Shown: piece by piece, positions 8,889 to 17,990 of the stretch | How positions within the stretch are numbered: position 1 is the stretch's first letter | Layout: each line of letters begins with the position of its first letter | From: Verrucomicrobiales bacterium | GTDB lineage: Bacteria > Verrucomicrobiota > Verrucomicrobiia > Verrucomicrobiales > DEV007 | Direction of reading: 5' to 3' | Assembly (NCBI GenBank): GCA_024638765.1 | Contig: JAHEJT010000014.1 | Location: forward strand, 1 to 56,915 | DNA length: 56,915 nt | Translations under genes and position numbers: made by a program | The notes under the pieces: generated by a model | What the model was told of the DNA's origin: nothing | The model's input: the letters and a program-made list of their open reading frames with translations, nothing else | Database searches by the model: none

Positions 8889-10610
8889 ATGCAGTTGGTG
8901 GAGACTGAGTGGATTCTGAGGGGTGAAACCCTGCCCCGGCCGCAAGCGGACACCGTCGCGGCGCCGGCTGGTCCTGACGAGATTTCGGTCCTGGTGTCGC
9001 GGCTCCTCGAGATCAGAGGGTTGCACGGAGCGGAATCCGTCGATCGCTTTTTGCATCCGCGGCTTCAGGATCTCGCGGATCCCTTTCTGCTCCCGGAAAT
9101 GAGCCCCGCCGTGGAGCGGATTTTCGAGGCGATCGACGCGGGAGAGCGCGTCGTCCTTTACGGAGATTACGATGTCGACGGCATCACCTCGGTTACCTTG
9201 CTGCACGAAGTGCTCAAGGCTTACGGACTCGAGGAGGTGGAGACCTTTCTCCCGCACCGCATCCAGGACGGTTATGGGCTGACGAAGAGCGGATTGGAGC
9301 GGGCCCTGGGGCACGGGCAAGCGGATCTGCTGGTGGCGGTGGATTGCGGCACCACCTCGCTCGAGGAGGCGGAGTGGCTGCGCGCCCAGAAAATCGACCT
9401 GGTGGTGCTCGATCACCACGAGCTTGCCTCCGCCGGCCGGCCCGATTGCGTAGCGCTGGTGAACCCAAAGGCCGGGGATGAGTTTCATTATCTCTGCAGT
9501 GCGGGAATCGTGTTCAAGGTGGCGCACGCACTCTTGAAGACCCGCCCGCTGGAGCAATTCAAGTTGCGCGAGTTTCTCGACCTGGTGGCCCTGGGAACGG
9601 TTGCGGATATTGTTCCCCTCGTGGATGAAAACCGCATCCTCGTCCGCAAAGGCCTGCAAGAGATGGAGCGGACGCGTAATACCGGGATCGCCGCGCTCAA
9701 GAGTGTCGCCGGATTAGATCGCCGGCTGACGTCACTCGACATCGGATTTCGGCTGGGCCCGCGTCTCAACGCCGCGGGCCGTCTCGATAACGCCCGGGAA
9801 GCTCTCGAGCTGCTGCTTACGCGCGACGCCTCTCGGGCGCGGAACATCGCGATGCGCCTGGAGCAAAGCAACCGCGAGCGCCAGCGGGTGGAAAAGAAAA
9901 TCTCCGAGGAGGCCGCCGCAATGATCGCCGAGGATATCGCGGGGGAGCAAGCACCGGCGATTATCGTTGGTTCGCGCGACTGGCATCCGGGAGTTATTGG
10001 GATCGTCGCTTCCCGGATCGTGAAACGGCATCATCGGCCCGCGTTGGTGGTGGCATTTGACGAGGACGGCATCGGCAAGGGAAGCGGCCGCAGCGTGGAG
10101 GGCGTTTCCCTGGTGGAAGCCCTGGACGCGTGCCGGGATTTGCTGCTGGGGGGAGGAGGCCATGAGATGGCCGCGGGACTGACGATAGAAGAAGATAAGT
10201 TCCCGGAATTCTGCAGAAGATTCGTGGAGCACATCGCCGGGACGGCAAGCCCGGAAGCACTGCGACCAAAACTGTTACTCGATGCGGAGGCGCGACTGGA
10301 AGATCTCACCCTGGAGCTGCTGGACAGTTACGAATTACTGCAGCCGTTCGGAAAGCATAACGAACAGCCGCTCTTTTTCTGCCGGGGTGTGCAACTTGCG
10401 GCCGAGCCCCGTGTCCTCAAGGAGAAGCATCTCAAGCTGCAACTTCTGCAGAAGGGAGTGCGGCGAGAGGCCATGTATTTCGGGGGCGCTGAGGTGCAAC
10501 TTCCGCGGCCGCCCTGGGATATTGCATTCAAGATCGACCGGAATCTATATCGGGGCCAGCTGAGCCTGAGCATCTTTATCGAGGCGGTGCGTGCCGCGGA
10601 AGCAACGTGA
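8889..10610 (+). CDS. recJ: Single-stranded-DNA-specific exonuclease RecJ
   Basis: 5-prime to 3-prime ssDNA exonuclease used in recombination and mismatch or base-excision repair. It is 573 aa, normal for the family. The DHH phosphoesterase core is clear: VLYGDYDVDGITSVTLL (motif I), LVAVDCGTTSLEEA, VVLDHHELAS (the DHH motif), then NPKAGDEFHYLCSAGIVFK. The DHHA1 domain contains RLGPRLNAAGRLDNA and GKGSGRSVEGVSL, followed by the RecJ OB domain at the end. It starts 68 bp after the thioredoxin-like gene on the same strand. Confidence 0.96.
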   Translation: MQLVETEWILRGETLPRPQADTVAAPAGPDEISVLVSRLLEIRGLHGAESVDRFLHPRLQDLADPFLLPEMSPAVERIFEAIDAGERVVLYGDYDVDGITSVTLLHEVLKAYGLEEVETFLPHRIQDGYGLTKSGLERALGHGQADLLVAVDCGTTSLEEAEWLRAQKIDLVVLDHHELASAGRPDCVALVNPKAGDEFHYLCSAGIVFKVAHALLKTRPLEQFKLREFLDLVALGTVADIVPLVDENRILVRKGLQEMERTRNTGIAALKSVAGLDRRLTSLDIGFRLGPRLNAAGRLDNAREALELLLTRDASRARNIAMRLEQSNRERQRVEKKISEEAAAMIAEDIAGEQAPAIIVGSRDWHPGVIGIVASRIVKRHHRPALVVAFDEDGIGKGSGRSVEGVSLVEALDACRDLLLGGGGHEMAAGLTIEEDKFPEFCRRFVEHIAGTASPEALRPKLLLDAEARLEDLTLELLDSYELLQPFGKHNEQPLFFCRGVQLAAEPRVLKEKHLKLQLLQKGVRREAMYFGGAEVQLPRPPWDIAFKIDRNLYRGQLSLSIFIEAVRAAEAT

Positions 10611-10698
10611 CGTTGCATACGGATGCGCCTTCGGCGCAGAGAGTTGCGGATGGCACTAACCGCGCGCGGACCCCTTATCACCGAAGGTCTTCCTGCTC

Positions 10699-10745
10699 TA
10701 GCTGCGGTTCCCAGCCGCAGATACGGCGGCAGGATGCCGCCGCTA
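10699..10745. repeat. Palindromic AGCTGCGGC-family element, copy 2, overlapping the tyrS stop
   Basis: TAGCTGCGG (10699-10707) and CCGCCGCTA (10737-10745) are imperfect terminal inverted repeats, with inner CTGCGG/CCGCAG and GGCGGCAGGATGCCGCC stems. The last three bases, CTA at 10743-10745, are the reverse complement of the tyrS TAG stop codon, so the element supplies the end of that gene. Confidence 0.6.
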
Positions 10746-11915
10746 CTTTTTGATCCGCACCGAGCGCTTCTTGTCCAGTTTTAGCACAGCGCCGTCTTCG
10801 AGCGCGGGCTCGGCTCTTGGGTCGGATAATTTCTCGCCGTTGAGCTGGATACTGCCTTGCTGGATGAGGCGGCGCACATCCGAGTTCGATCGCTTGGTGC
10901 CGAAGGAGTCCGCGTAAGCCTGCGCGACGAGAGCGACGAGATCGCGGCGCGCGCCAGGCGTGAATTCAGGCAGTTCGGCGCTCTCCAGATCGCGCTTCGA
11001 AAACTTCGTGTCCCATTCGGCGCGCGCCGCCGCGGCTGTCTCTGCGCGGTGATAACGCGCCACGAGTTTCTCGCCCAGGGATTTTTTGGCCTCCATGGGA
11101 TGGGTGTCCGCGGGGGCGGACTCCCCGAGCAGCAACGTGTAATAGCGGGCCATGAGTTCGTCTGAGATGCTCATGAGTTTCCCGAACATTTCTTCGGGCG
11201 GTTCGATGATGCCGACGTAATTGCCGTAGCTCTTGCTCATTTTCTTGACGCCGTCGGTCCCTTCCAGCAGCGGCGTCAGCATGACAACCTGAGGAGGCAT
11301 GCCCTCGGATTTTTGCATGTCGCGGCCTACGAGGATGTTGAAGAGCTGATCGCTGCCTCCGAGCTCGACGTCGGCGCGGACTTCGACGGAATCCCAGCCT
11401 TGCATGAGTGGGTATTGGATCTCGTGGAGGCGGACTTCGTGTTCCTGGGCGATACGGGTCTTAAAGTCTTCGCGCTGGAGCATCTGCTGCATGGTGACGC
11501 GGCTGTTAAGCTTGATGACGTCTTCGAAACGCATCTCGCGAAACCAGTCGCCGTTGTAAACCACCTCGGTTTTCTCCCGGTCGAGAATCTTGAAAGCCTG
11601 GTCGGTGTAAGTTTTGGCGTTGTGGGCGACTTCCTCGCGCGTCAGTTGCGGGCGCGTCGCCGAGCGGCCGGAGGGATCGCCGATCATGGCGGTGAAATCG
11701 CCGATGATGAGGACGACCTGGTGGCCGAGTGCTTCGAACTGGCGGAGTTTTTCCAATTGGACGGTGTGGCCCAGGTGGAGGTCGGGCGAGGTGGGATCGA
11801 CGCCCAGCTTGGCGCGCAGGGGTTTGCCCGAGGAAAGTTTCTCGAGCAACTCCTTCTTGCTGATGATTTCGACCGTGCCTGCTTCGAGGATGGCGAGTTG
11901 TTCCGCGGGTGTCAT
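10743..11915 (-). CDS. tyrS: Tyrosyl-tRNA synthetase
   Basis: Class I synthetase of 390 aa. The HIGH-equivalent is in GVDPTSPDLHLGHTVQL, followed by IGDFTAMIGDPSGRS; the tyrosine-binding region includes QYPLMQGWDSVEV and ELGGSDQLFNILVGRDMQ, and GVKKMSKSYGNYVGI is the KMSKS loop. The C-terminal 65 residues are an S4-type RNA-binding domain (SNSDVRRLIQQGSIQLNG). This TyrZ-like arrangement is common outside enterics. The stop codon lies within a palindromic repeat. Confidence 0.96.
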   Translation of the reverse strand: MTPAEQLAILEAGTVEIISKKELLEKLSSGKPLRAKLGVDPTSPDLHLGHTVQLEKLRQFEALGHQVVLIIGDFTAMIGDPSGRSATRPQLTREEVAHNAKTYTDQAFKILDREKTEVVYNGDWFREMRFEDVIKLNSRVTMQQMLQREDFKTRIAQEHEVRLHEIQYPLMQGWDSVEVRADVELGGSDQLFNILVGRDMQKSEGMPPQVVMLTPLLEGTDGVKKMSKSYGNYVGIIEPPEEMFGKLMSISDELMARYYTLLLGESAPADTHPMEAKKSLGEKLVARYHRAETAAAARAEWDTKFSKRDLESAELPEFTPGARRDLVALVAQAYADSFGTKRSNSDVRRLIQQGSIQLNGEKLSDPRAEPALEDGAVLKLDKKRSVRIKK

Positions 11916-11929
11916 GGGCGCCGGAATAT

Positions 11930-11965
11930 TAACCGCGAATGGACACGAATAAACACGAATCTTCT
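11930..11965. repeat. GAATGGACACGAATAAACACGAAT-type intergenic repeat
   Basis: Short direct repeats of (T/G)GACACGAAT and AAACACGAAT immediately upstream of tyrS. They are the inverse orientation of the TTAGTGTCCATTCGTGG words upstream of leuS. Confidence 0.45.
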
Positions 11966-12100
11966 TGAAGCTGTTGCAAAATTAATTCTCTGGATGATTC
12001 ATCTTGGTGCATCACCTCCGAAAGCTTGGTTTTTCAATCCCCTCTCCCCCGGGGGCGGCCTTACCGAGATAGCGGCCTCGAAGAATTCCGGAGGCATACT

Positions 12101-12123
12101 GCAGAGCCCGCACAGCAGGATAA
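12101..12123 (+). repeat. REP-like GCAGAGCCYGC palindromic repeat, copy 2
   Basis: GCAGAGCCCGCACAGCAGGATAAAG, member of the same family as the repeats at 5253 and 21121. It lies between tyrS and the thioesterase gene. Confidence 0.55.
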
Positions 12124-12166
12124 AGGGTTAGGGTGAGGGGAATCCGTTTTCCTGGATGGCTTCTCC

Positions 12167-12631
12167 TCAAGCAGGGGGAGTCTCCACAAGGTGACCGTAA
12201 TTCTCGAACCACTCCGCGGGGAGGCGGAGGGGTTTGCCCTCCGGCACGCGGATGAGGGCGAGCTGCTGGCGGCAGGTGACGAGGAGGCTGTCGTCAGCCG
12301 GCCGGACGATGCGGAAGTCGCACCAGAAACGTATTTTTCCGATGCACTCGAGGGTTCCGTGCACGGAGATTTCGTCTCCCAGTACGGCCGGTTTGCGGTA
12401 ATCGATCTCCGTGCGGAGGAGGACGGGAAATTCCATGCGCGTGGCCATGTCCCGCAGCTCCATCCCGAGCAGGGCCGCCAGCCGGGTGCGCGCGGTCTCG
12501 ATGAATCGCAGGTAAGCGATGTTATGCACCACGCCGCCGCAGTCGGTATCAAAGAACATGATTTCTTCCTGCGTTTGGATGGCGGGCGTTTCAGGCGGCA
12601 CAGCGCATCGACCATAACGGCGCGCAGCCAA
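12167..12631 (-). CDS. YbgC/4-hydroxybenzoyl-CoA thioesterase family acyl-CoA thioesterase
   Basis: Single hot-dog domain of 154 aa. The signature FFDTDCGGVVHNIAYLRFIETART contains the catalytic Asp in the DTDxxGVVHxxxYLxFxExAR pattern. The second half carries EIDYRKPAVLGDEISVHGTLE. Family members hydrolyse short- or medium-chain acyl-CoA or acyl-ACP, and the E. coli homologue is linked to the Tol-Pal envelope system; no tol genes lie in this window. The first about 20 residues before QTQEEIMFFDTD are not conserved, so the start may be further in. Confidence 0.85.
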   Translation of the reverse strand: MAARRYGRCAVPPETPAIQTQEEIMFFDTDCGGVVHNIAYLRFIETARTRLAALLGMELRDMATRMEFPVLLRTEIDYRKPAVLGDEISVHGTLECIGKIRFWCDFRIVRPADDSLLVTCRQQLALIRVPEGKPLRLPAEWFENYGHLVETPPA

Positions 12632-12706
12632 GGCATCAAGCGTGTGCCCCGGCGAAAAGAGATGCGGGAGAGGTGGTTTTGTGTTAATTAACCCTTTGAT
12701 TCCGCC

Positions 12707-14602
12707 TTGATTTTGAGGACCCGCCGTTTATCCCCGCTGCTAGCCGCCGCCGCGTGCGCCGTCCTGGGCGTTTCCACCGAGATGGGCCGGACGGCGGATG
12801 CGGATGTATTCATCGAGCCAAGATTTACACCCCTGCTTTTCAGGGTGGATGCCGTGTCGCTCGAGGGCGAGGAACGGAAGACACTGATCGAGGCTTTGAC
12901 CGCGGTGGCGCGCAATTTTCCCGGGGACGAAGTCATCGATCACCCGGTCCGTGAGAAAGCTCTCGCCATCGCGTTGAGGCTCGACAGCATGGACGCGGCG
13001 GCGCGGGAAACAAACGATGCCCTCATTGCGGGCACGCCGTTGCCGCCGTCGGAAACTTTTCGCGAGCGCGGCCTGATTGGAGAATTGTTATGGGAACTGG
13101 CGACGCGCCTGCGCCGGGAGAAACTCGAGCCCGCCGATCCCCGCCTGGGCCTCCTGCTCATGGAGATCGTCATGCACATCGATCCGGAACATGCTGCGGA
13201 TCGCCAGCAGGTTTACCGCGGTGCCGTGCCCAAGGATAGGGATGCGCCCAATTGGAATAACGTGGTGACTGCGCGCCCGCCAAAAACCGCGGCCATTCCC
13301 GCCCGCCCGAGGCCGCCGGCCAGAGAGCCCGCGGAATCGGTTGTCCCGCCGGCTGCCCCGGGCAAGCCCGGGCGCGAGGCGGTAACAGAGGGTGGCGCCG
13401 GGAAGCGCACGCCCCCGGTGCCAAAGGGGCCCGACATCCGCTTCGGCCGGGACACGGGCACCGTGCACGTGGTGTTAGATAAAGCGGGAGGAAGGAGAGG
13501 TTCGTCCGCGCCGAATGTGTATCGCTTAACGGCGGAGGTCGTCGATGTGGAGGGCCCGCGAAAGGCGGGGCAATCTCCGATATACAGCGAGGAGGGAATC
13601 GGGGGCTCCATGGCCGCCTCCCTGGCGCCGGCGTTGGCACTGCTCCAGGAGCGGTATCAGGCGTTTCCGCAGTCGGCGCGCGTTAAGTTCACGCTCGAAT
13701 CGGTTTTGGACGGCTCGCGCGAATCCTTGCGCCACGACGACCTGGTGGCGCCGATGTTCGTGCTCATGGATTCCCTGCTCAGTGGCACCGAACTGGACGC
13801 AGACTTCGTCCTCAGCGGGACCATTGGTGAGAACGGCGGATTTTTTTCTCCGGTTCACTCGGCGCAGTGGGTGCGGGTCTCGGGGGAAGCCGGATTATCT
13901 TCGGTGATTGCCGGGAGATCCGCAGAAACCGAACTGAAAGACGCGCTTCTCGCCGGAGAATCCGAATTGCTCTACCGGGTGCAGGTTTTCCAGGTCGTTT
14001 CCGCGAACGATATCGTGCCCATTCTCATGAAAGAACGGTTCGAGGAGGTCAATGAAGCGATGCGATCATTTGGAGAGGTGCGCGACTTATTGGACAAGTA
14101 TTCGCCCGAGGACCTGGCAAGAAATTCCGCCGTGCAGGCGCGCTTGGAAGAAATCCTGGATAAAACCGGGGCCCATCTTTCCGCAAAGTTGTTGCTGGCA
14201 TTCGGCCGGGGAGAGTTGCCCGATTCCCTCTCCCTCCCCGGATCGGTGGGACGCGTCGATTTTTTCCTGGCACCGGTCCTGCACCGGGCCGAGGAGACAG
14301 CCAACGTGGTGACGACCGGAAGCGTGGGCTCGATGTTCGGTGACAGCGTGTCCGCCCTGCGCACGGTTCGGCCGAAACTGCATCCGGAGGCCAGGACGTA
14401 TTGTGATGCCACCGTGGACTTTATGCTGGCGTTGGAAAAATACCTGGTCCTGGGCAACCGTTCCTCGGGCATCGCCATGCAGGCCGCCAACGAGTTGGAA
14501 CAGGCCCGGCTGCGGGTCAGGCAGGTGAGCGAGCAGTTCGATGGGCTGATGCAGGAGCGGCCGGGAGAGACAAAGGCCGCCGGAGCATCCGGGGATGAGT
14601 GA
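12707..14602 (+). CDS. Secreted protein with a degenerate Lon-protease-like (S16) domain
   Basis: 631 aa from a TTG start (12707; a second TTG is two codons on). An N-terminal signal segment RRLSPLLAAAACAVLGVS is followed by a helical region. A Pro-rich linker spans about residues 185-245, and a folded region about 285-440 resembles the Lon C-terminal proteolytic domain: GGSMAASLAPALALLQERY sits where the catalytic Ser loop would be, and DFVLSGTIGENGGFFSPVHS parallels the ALTGEI-x-G-x-xxPIGGLKEK region. The Lys of the Lon Ser-Lys dyad is not evident (SPVHSAQWVRV), so activity is doubtful. It overlaps the next glycosyltransferase by 8 bp, implying an operon. The Lon assignment is inference from pattern and secondary structure order. 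Confidence 0.65.
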   Translation: MILRTRRLSPLLAAAACAVLGVSTEMGRTADADVFIEPRFTPLLFRVDAVSLEGEERKTLIEALTAVARNFPGDEVIDHPVREKALAIALRLDSMDAAARETNDALIAGTPLPPSETFRERGLIGELLWELATRLRREKLEPADPRLGLLLMEIVMHIDPEHAADRQQVYRGAVPKDRDAPNWNNVVTARPPKTAAIPARPRPPAREPAESVVPPAAPGKPGREAVTEGGAGKRTPPVPKGPDIRFGRDTGTVHVVLDKAGGRRGSSAPNVYRLTAEVVDVEGPRKAGQSPIYSEEGIGGSMAASLAPALALLQERYQAFPQSARVKFTLESVLDGSRESLRHDDLVAPMFVLMDSLLSGTELDADFVLSGTIGENGGFFSPVHSAQWVRVSGEAGLSSVIAGRSAETELKDALLAGESELLYRVQVFQVVSANDIVPILMKERFEEVNEAMRSFGEVRDLLDKYSPEDLARNSAVQARLEEILDKTGAHLSAKLLLAFGRGELPDSLSLPGSVGRVDFFLAPVLHRAEETANVVTTGSVGSMFGDSVSALRTVRPKLHPEARTYCDATVDFMLALEKYLVLGNRSSGIAMQAANELEQARLRVRQVSEQFDGLMQERPGETKAAGASGDE

Positions 14603-16685
14603 ACCCGGCGGGGGGAACAGCCGGGTTGCTTACAGCCCTCAAAGCGATAACCTGACGGCACTTGCCACGAATTCGATGGGTGCAGGACAACCTCGTATAG
14701 CCTATCTCTTTTCCCGGTATCCGGTCGTGTCGCAGACTTTCTGCGATTCCGAGATGCTTGCCCTGGAGCGGATGGGAGTTTCCCTGGAGATCGCTTCGAT
14801 CAATCCTCCGTCCACATCGTTCCGGCATGAACGATTGCGCGAGTTGCGCGCTGAAATCCATTATCCGCCGCCATCGCCGGTCCTCAAAGCGAGGATGGCG
14901 TTACAAGAGCGAGTCCAGGGGAAAAAATGGGCCGCCCTGGCGGCGCTCCGCGAAGAGCATGACGGAAGATACGGTGCCGAATTCAAGGCCGGAATCCGGG
15001 CGCGCAACGGACTTTACTTCGCGATGCTTTTCCAGCGGCTCGGCGTGGACCACGTGCATGTGCATTTCGCCAACCGGGCAACCCATACCGCGCTCTTCAT
15101 CAAGCGCTTTGCCGGAATCCCGTTCAGTTTCACCGCGCACGCGCAGGATTTCATGGTCGATCTGGGAAGCGACGATCTCTTGCGGGAAATGTGCGCGGAA
15201 GCGGCCTTCGTGGTCGCGGTGAGCGACTTCAGCAAGAAGCTGCTCCAGGAGACCTGTCCGGATTCGGCCGGCAAAATCCTGAGAATTTACAACGGGCTCG
15301 ACCCCGAAAGTTTTCCCCGGCGCGGCGCTGCGCCGGAGACGGCGGGGCCGATCCGAATTCTTTCGGTGGGCCGCTTGATTGAGTTTAAGGGATTTCACCA
15401 TCTCGTGGGCGCCTGTGCCCGCCTCAAGAGAACGGGGATCGAGGCGGAATGCACCATCGTGGGGGAGGGCCCCTGGGAGCAGAGACTCAAATCACTGGCC
15501 GAAGGATTGGGTGTAACCGGGGAAGTTCGTTTTGCCGGCGTCCTTTCGCAGGAAGAAATCAAGCGGGAGTTGGAGCGCAGCGACATGTTCGTGCTCGCCT
15601 CTGTCGTGGATGCGCAGGGCGCGTCCGACATTCTCCCCACCGTGATTACGGAAGCCATGGCGTCCGAATTACCGGTAATCTCGACGACCGTCGCCGGAGT
15701 CCCGGAGATGGTGGACGACAAAAAGACGGGGTTGTTGGTGCCTCCGGGGGACGAAGAAGCCCTGGCCGACGCGATTGCTGCGCTGGCAAAGGACCCCGAG
15801 GCCCGCCGGCGATACGGGCGGGCCGGCCTGGAAAAGGCTGGAGAAGTATTTTCCCTGGAAAAAACCGCGGCCCAGTTGAAGGAAAAATTCATCACCGTGC
15901 TTTCCGAGGACGGTGATCGGCCCCGGCATCGCGAGGATCAACCGCGTCCAAAACTGGCGTGGTTCACCGGGGTTTGGCCGATGGAGAACGACGATCAATT
16001 GTCGCTGGAGATGCGCCTGCTGACAGGGGAAAGTCAGCCGGAGGAGTGGGGGCTCTTCGTCGGGAGCCTGCCGGAAAAGTTTCGTTGGAAAGACAACCCG
16101 GACGTGACCGCGGTCCTGCCGGAGGTCGAGGTGTTGCCCGACGCTGTGGTTCTGGAAGCGCAATGGAAACAGGAAGTCGCGGCCGAGCCGGGAATAGAAA
16201 GCAGGATCGAGGAGCTGCGGTCGGAACTGGGTGAGTTGGTATCCGCAGAGACTTTCCAGGATGCCGCGCGCACCGCTGTTTACCTGGTGGAGATTTTCCG
16301 CAAGCGGGGTATCCGGGCGCTCCACGCGGCGCGCACCTCGGGCGCGCTCCCGGCATGGCTGGTGCATCACCTGGGCGGGATTCCTTTCAGTCTCTCCGTC
16401 GAGCGTAACTGTCTACTGGATCCGGAGGTGCTCAATCGAATTTGCAGTGACGCGGCGCATGCGAACGTGGCTTGCCCCCGAATGTCCAGCGCGCTCAGGG
16501 AACGATTTCCCAACGAGCTCAAGCTCCGTCCCCCGCGCCGGAAACGCCGGATTCGTATCGGGCCTTTGAAAATGAAGATTCCTTCCCTGGGGGAAGGCGA
16601 AAGCGCCGCGGAACTGGCGCCCGCGCAGGCGAGCTGGTATGCAAAGGTCGCCCGCGAATTTGAAAACGCCGCGAAGATTTCATGA
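14595..16685 (+). CDS. GT4-type glycosyltransferase with extended C-terminal domain
   Basis: 696 aa. Residues about 30-430 are a GT-B glycosyltransferase: the N-terminal domain opens with IAYLFSRYPVVSQTFCDSEM (a WcaL/colanic-acid-type opening) and has VHVHFANRATHTALF, and the nucleotide-sugar domain has ILSVGRLIEFKGFHHLV and the EAMASELPVISTTVAGVPE donor-binding loop. Residues about 450-690 are a second, divergent segment with GT-B-like echoes (KLAWFTGVWP, RALHAARTSGALPAWLVHHL) but no donor site I can recognise. It is probably cytoplasmic, building exopolysaccharide or LPS-like glycan. The start overlaps the preceding stop (ATGAGTGA); an alternative ATG is at 14676. Confidence 0.88.
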   Translation: MSEPGGGNSRVAYSPQSDNLTALATNSMGAGQPRIAYLFSRYPVVSQTFCDSEMLALERMGVSLEIASINPPSTSFRHERLRELRAEIHYPPPSPVLKARMALQERVQGKKWAALAALREEHDGRYGAEFKAGIRARNGLYFAMLFQRLGVDHVHVHFANRATHTALFIKRFAGIPFSFTAHAQDFMVDLGSDDLLREMCAEAAFVVAVSDFSKKLLQETCPDSAGKILRIYNGLDPESFPRRGAAPETAGPIRILSVGRLIEFKGFHHLVGACARLKRTGIEAECTIVGEGPWEQRLKSLAEGLGVTGEVRFAGVLSQEEIKRELERSDMFVLASVVDAQGASDILPTVITEAMASELPVISTTVAGVPEMVDDKKTGLLVPPGDEEALADAIAALAKDPEARRRYGRAGLEKAGEVFSLEKTAAQLKEKFITVLSEDGDRPRHREDQPRPKLAWFTGVWPMENDDQLSLEMRLLTGESQPEEWGLFVGSLPEKFRWKDNPDVTAVLPEVEVLPDAVVLEAQWKQEVAAEPGIESRIEELRSELGELVSAETFQDAARTAVYLVEIFRKRGIRALHAARTSGALPAWLVHHLGGIPFSLSVERNCLLDPEVLNRICSDAAHANVACPRMSSALRERFPNELKLRPPRRKRRIRIGPLKMKIPSLGEGESAAELAPAQASWYAKVAREFENAAKIS

Positions 16686-17968
16686 GTGATTCCCTGAGAC
16701 TGGCCGCCGTGATTCCCTGTTACAATCACGAGCGATACATCGGCAAAGCCCTCGAATCGATCCTCGCGCAAACGCGAAGAGCCGATCGCATCATCGTGCT
16801 CGACGACGGATCCAAGGACGGCTCGGTGGACGCGGTGCGGAAATTCGAGAGCCGTGGTGTGGAACTAATCGTCCAGGAGAACGCCGGCGCCCATAACGCC
16901 CTCAACCGCCTGGTTGAAATGGCGGCCGCCGACTGCGAGATCATCAGCATTCTCAATTCCGATGACTATTACGCTCCGGAGCGTTTTGAAAAGTGTCTCC
17001 TGGAATTTTCCTCGAGTCCGGCGGTGCAGGTGGTGTCCACGGAGTTGCAGGTGGTGGGCGAGGAGAACGAGGTCCTTCCGGCAGAAGAGCCTCGCGCCCG
17101 GTGGTTTCGTGCCATCTGGTCGATGAATCAGCTTGCCGACAAGGATTACGCGGAGTGGCTGGGCATGGGAAATTTTCCAGCGACCACCAGCAACATCCTC
17201 GCGCGGAGAGAGTTCTTTCAAGCGCATCCCTTTCGGCCGTATCGTTTCAATCACGACTACTATTTCCTGGCGCAGGCCGTCCTGCGCGGCGGATTTCATC
17301 TGGTGGCGCAGGAGTTGCTTTATTACCGGGTCCACGGCAGCAACACCATGAATACGGCCCCGGCGCCGCTCTTAAAAGAGATGCTGCGGATGCATCTGGA
17401 TCTTTATGAAGACCTGGGAAGGGAGTTGGCGGAGGACTCGGCGTTACGCGAGCGGTTTTACCGGTACATGCGGTCCGCCTGGAACAACGTATCAAGTTTG
17501 CACGCGGGAATGCTGCAAGTGTTGTTCGCGCAAAAGCTTGCCGACGGAAGAGACAGTGAAACGCTTCTCGCGGATCTGGATGAGGAAGGCTTTCCCGAGC
17601 TGCGCGTGTATCCAAACAAAGCGCTCGTGAACACGCACGACGGCGAATCGCCTCTCGTGTTGCAGGAGGGGCTCGCGGAGAAGTACGAGGAGGCGCGGCA
17701 GGAGCGTGCGCGTTTTCGAGAGGAAATGCAGGCGTGGAGAGCCATGCACGCCTTGAGACAGCAACTGCTGGAATCCGGCTGGGCGCGGCTGGGAATGGGG
17801 CTGGGGCTGAGCCGGGGTGTCCGCCAGAACGAGGGGAAGACCGCGGAGGAAAAGCTGGAGAAACTGGAGGACGCCGTGGAGCGCTCGGGGTGGTTGAAGC
17901 TGGGCGGCGCGTTGGGATTGTGGAAGCGTGGCGAATCTAAGGGGGAAGGCGAAGGCGATGCGGGTTGA
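16682..17968 (+). CDS. GT2 family glycosyltransferase
   Basis: 428 aa, GT-A fold. The first 110 residues carry VIPCYNHERYIGKALESIL, RIIVLDDGSKDGSVDAV, and ISILNSDDYYAPERF, where SDD is the DxD metal/nucleotide motif. The C-terminal 150 residues are helical and charged (EKYEEARQERARFREEMQ) with two similar RLGMGLGL / KLGGALGLWK segments, perhaps an amphipathic membrane-association tail. It overlaps the upstream glycosyltransferase stop by 4 bp (ATGA), so the two are surely co-translated and probably act on the same glycan. A 48-bp perfect palindrome follows 22 bp after the stop. Confidence 0.9.
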   Translation: MSDSLRLAAVIPCYNHERYIGKALESILAQTRRADRIIVLDDGSKDGSVDAVRKFESRGVELIVQENAGAHNALNRLVEMAAADCEIISILNSDDYYAPERFEKCLLEFSSSPAVQVVSTELQVVGEENEVLPAEEPRARWFRAIWSMNQLADKDYAEWLGMGNFPATTSNILARREFFQAHPFRPYRFNHDYYFLAQAVLRGGFHLVAQELLYYRVHGSNTMNTAPAPLLKEMLRMHLDLYEDLGRELAEDSALRERFYRYMRSAWNNVSSLHAGMLQVLFAQKLADGRDSETLLADLDEEGFPELRVYPNKALVNTHDGESPLVLQEGLAEKYEEARQERARFREEMQAWRAMHALRQQLLESGWARLGMGLGLSRGVRQNEGKTAEEKLEKLEDAVERSGWLKLGGALGLWKRGESKGEGEGDAG

Positions 17969-17990
17969 GCCCAGGCAAGCGCGCCACGAC

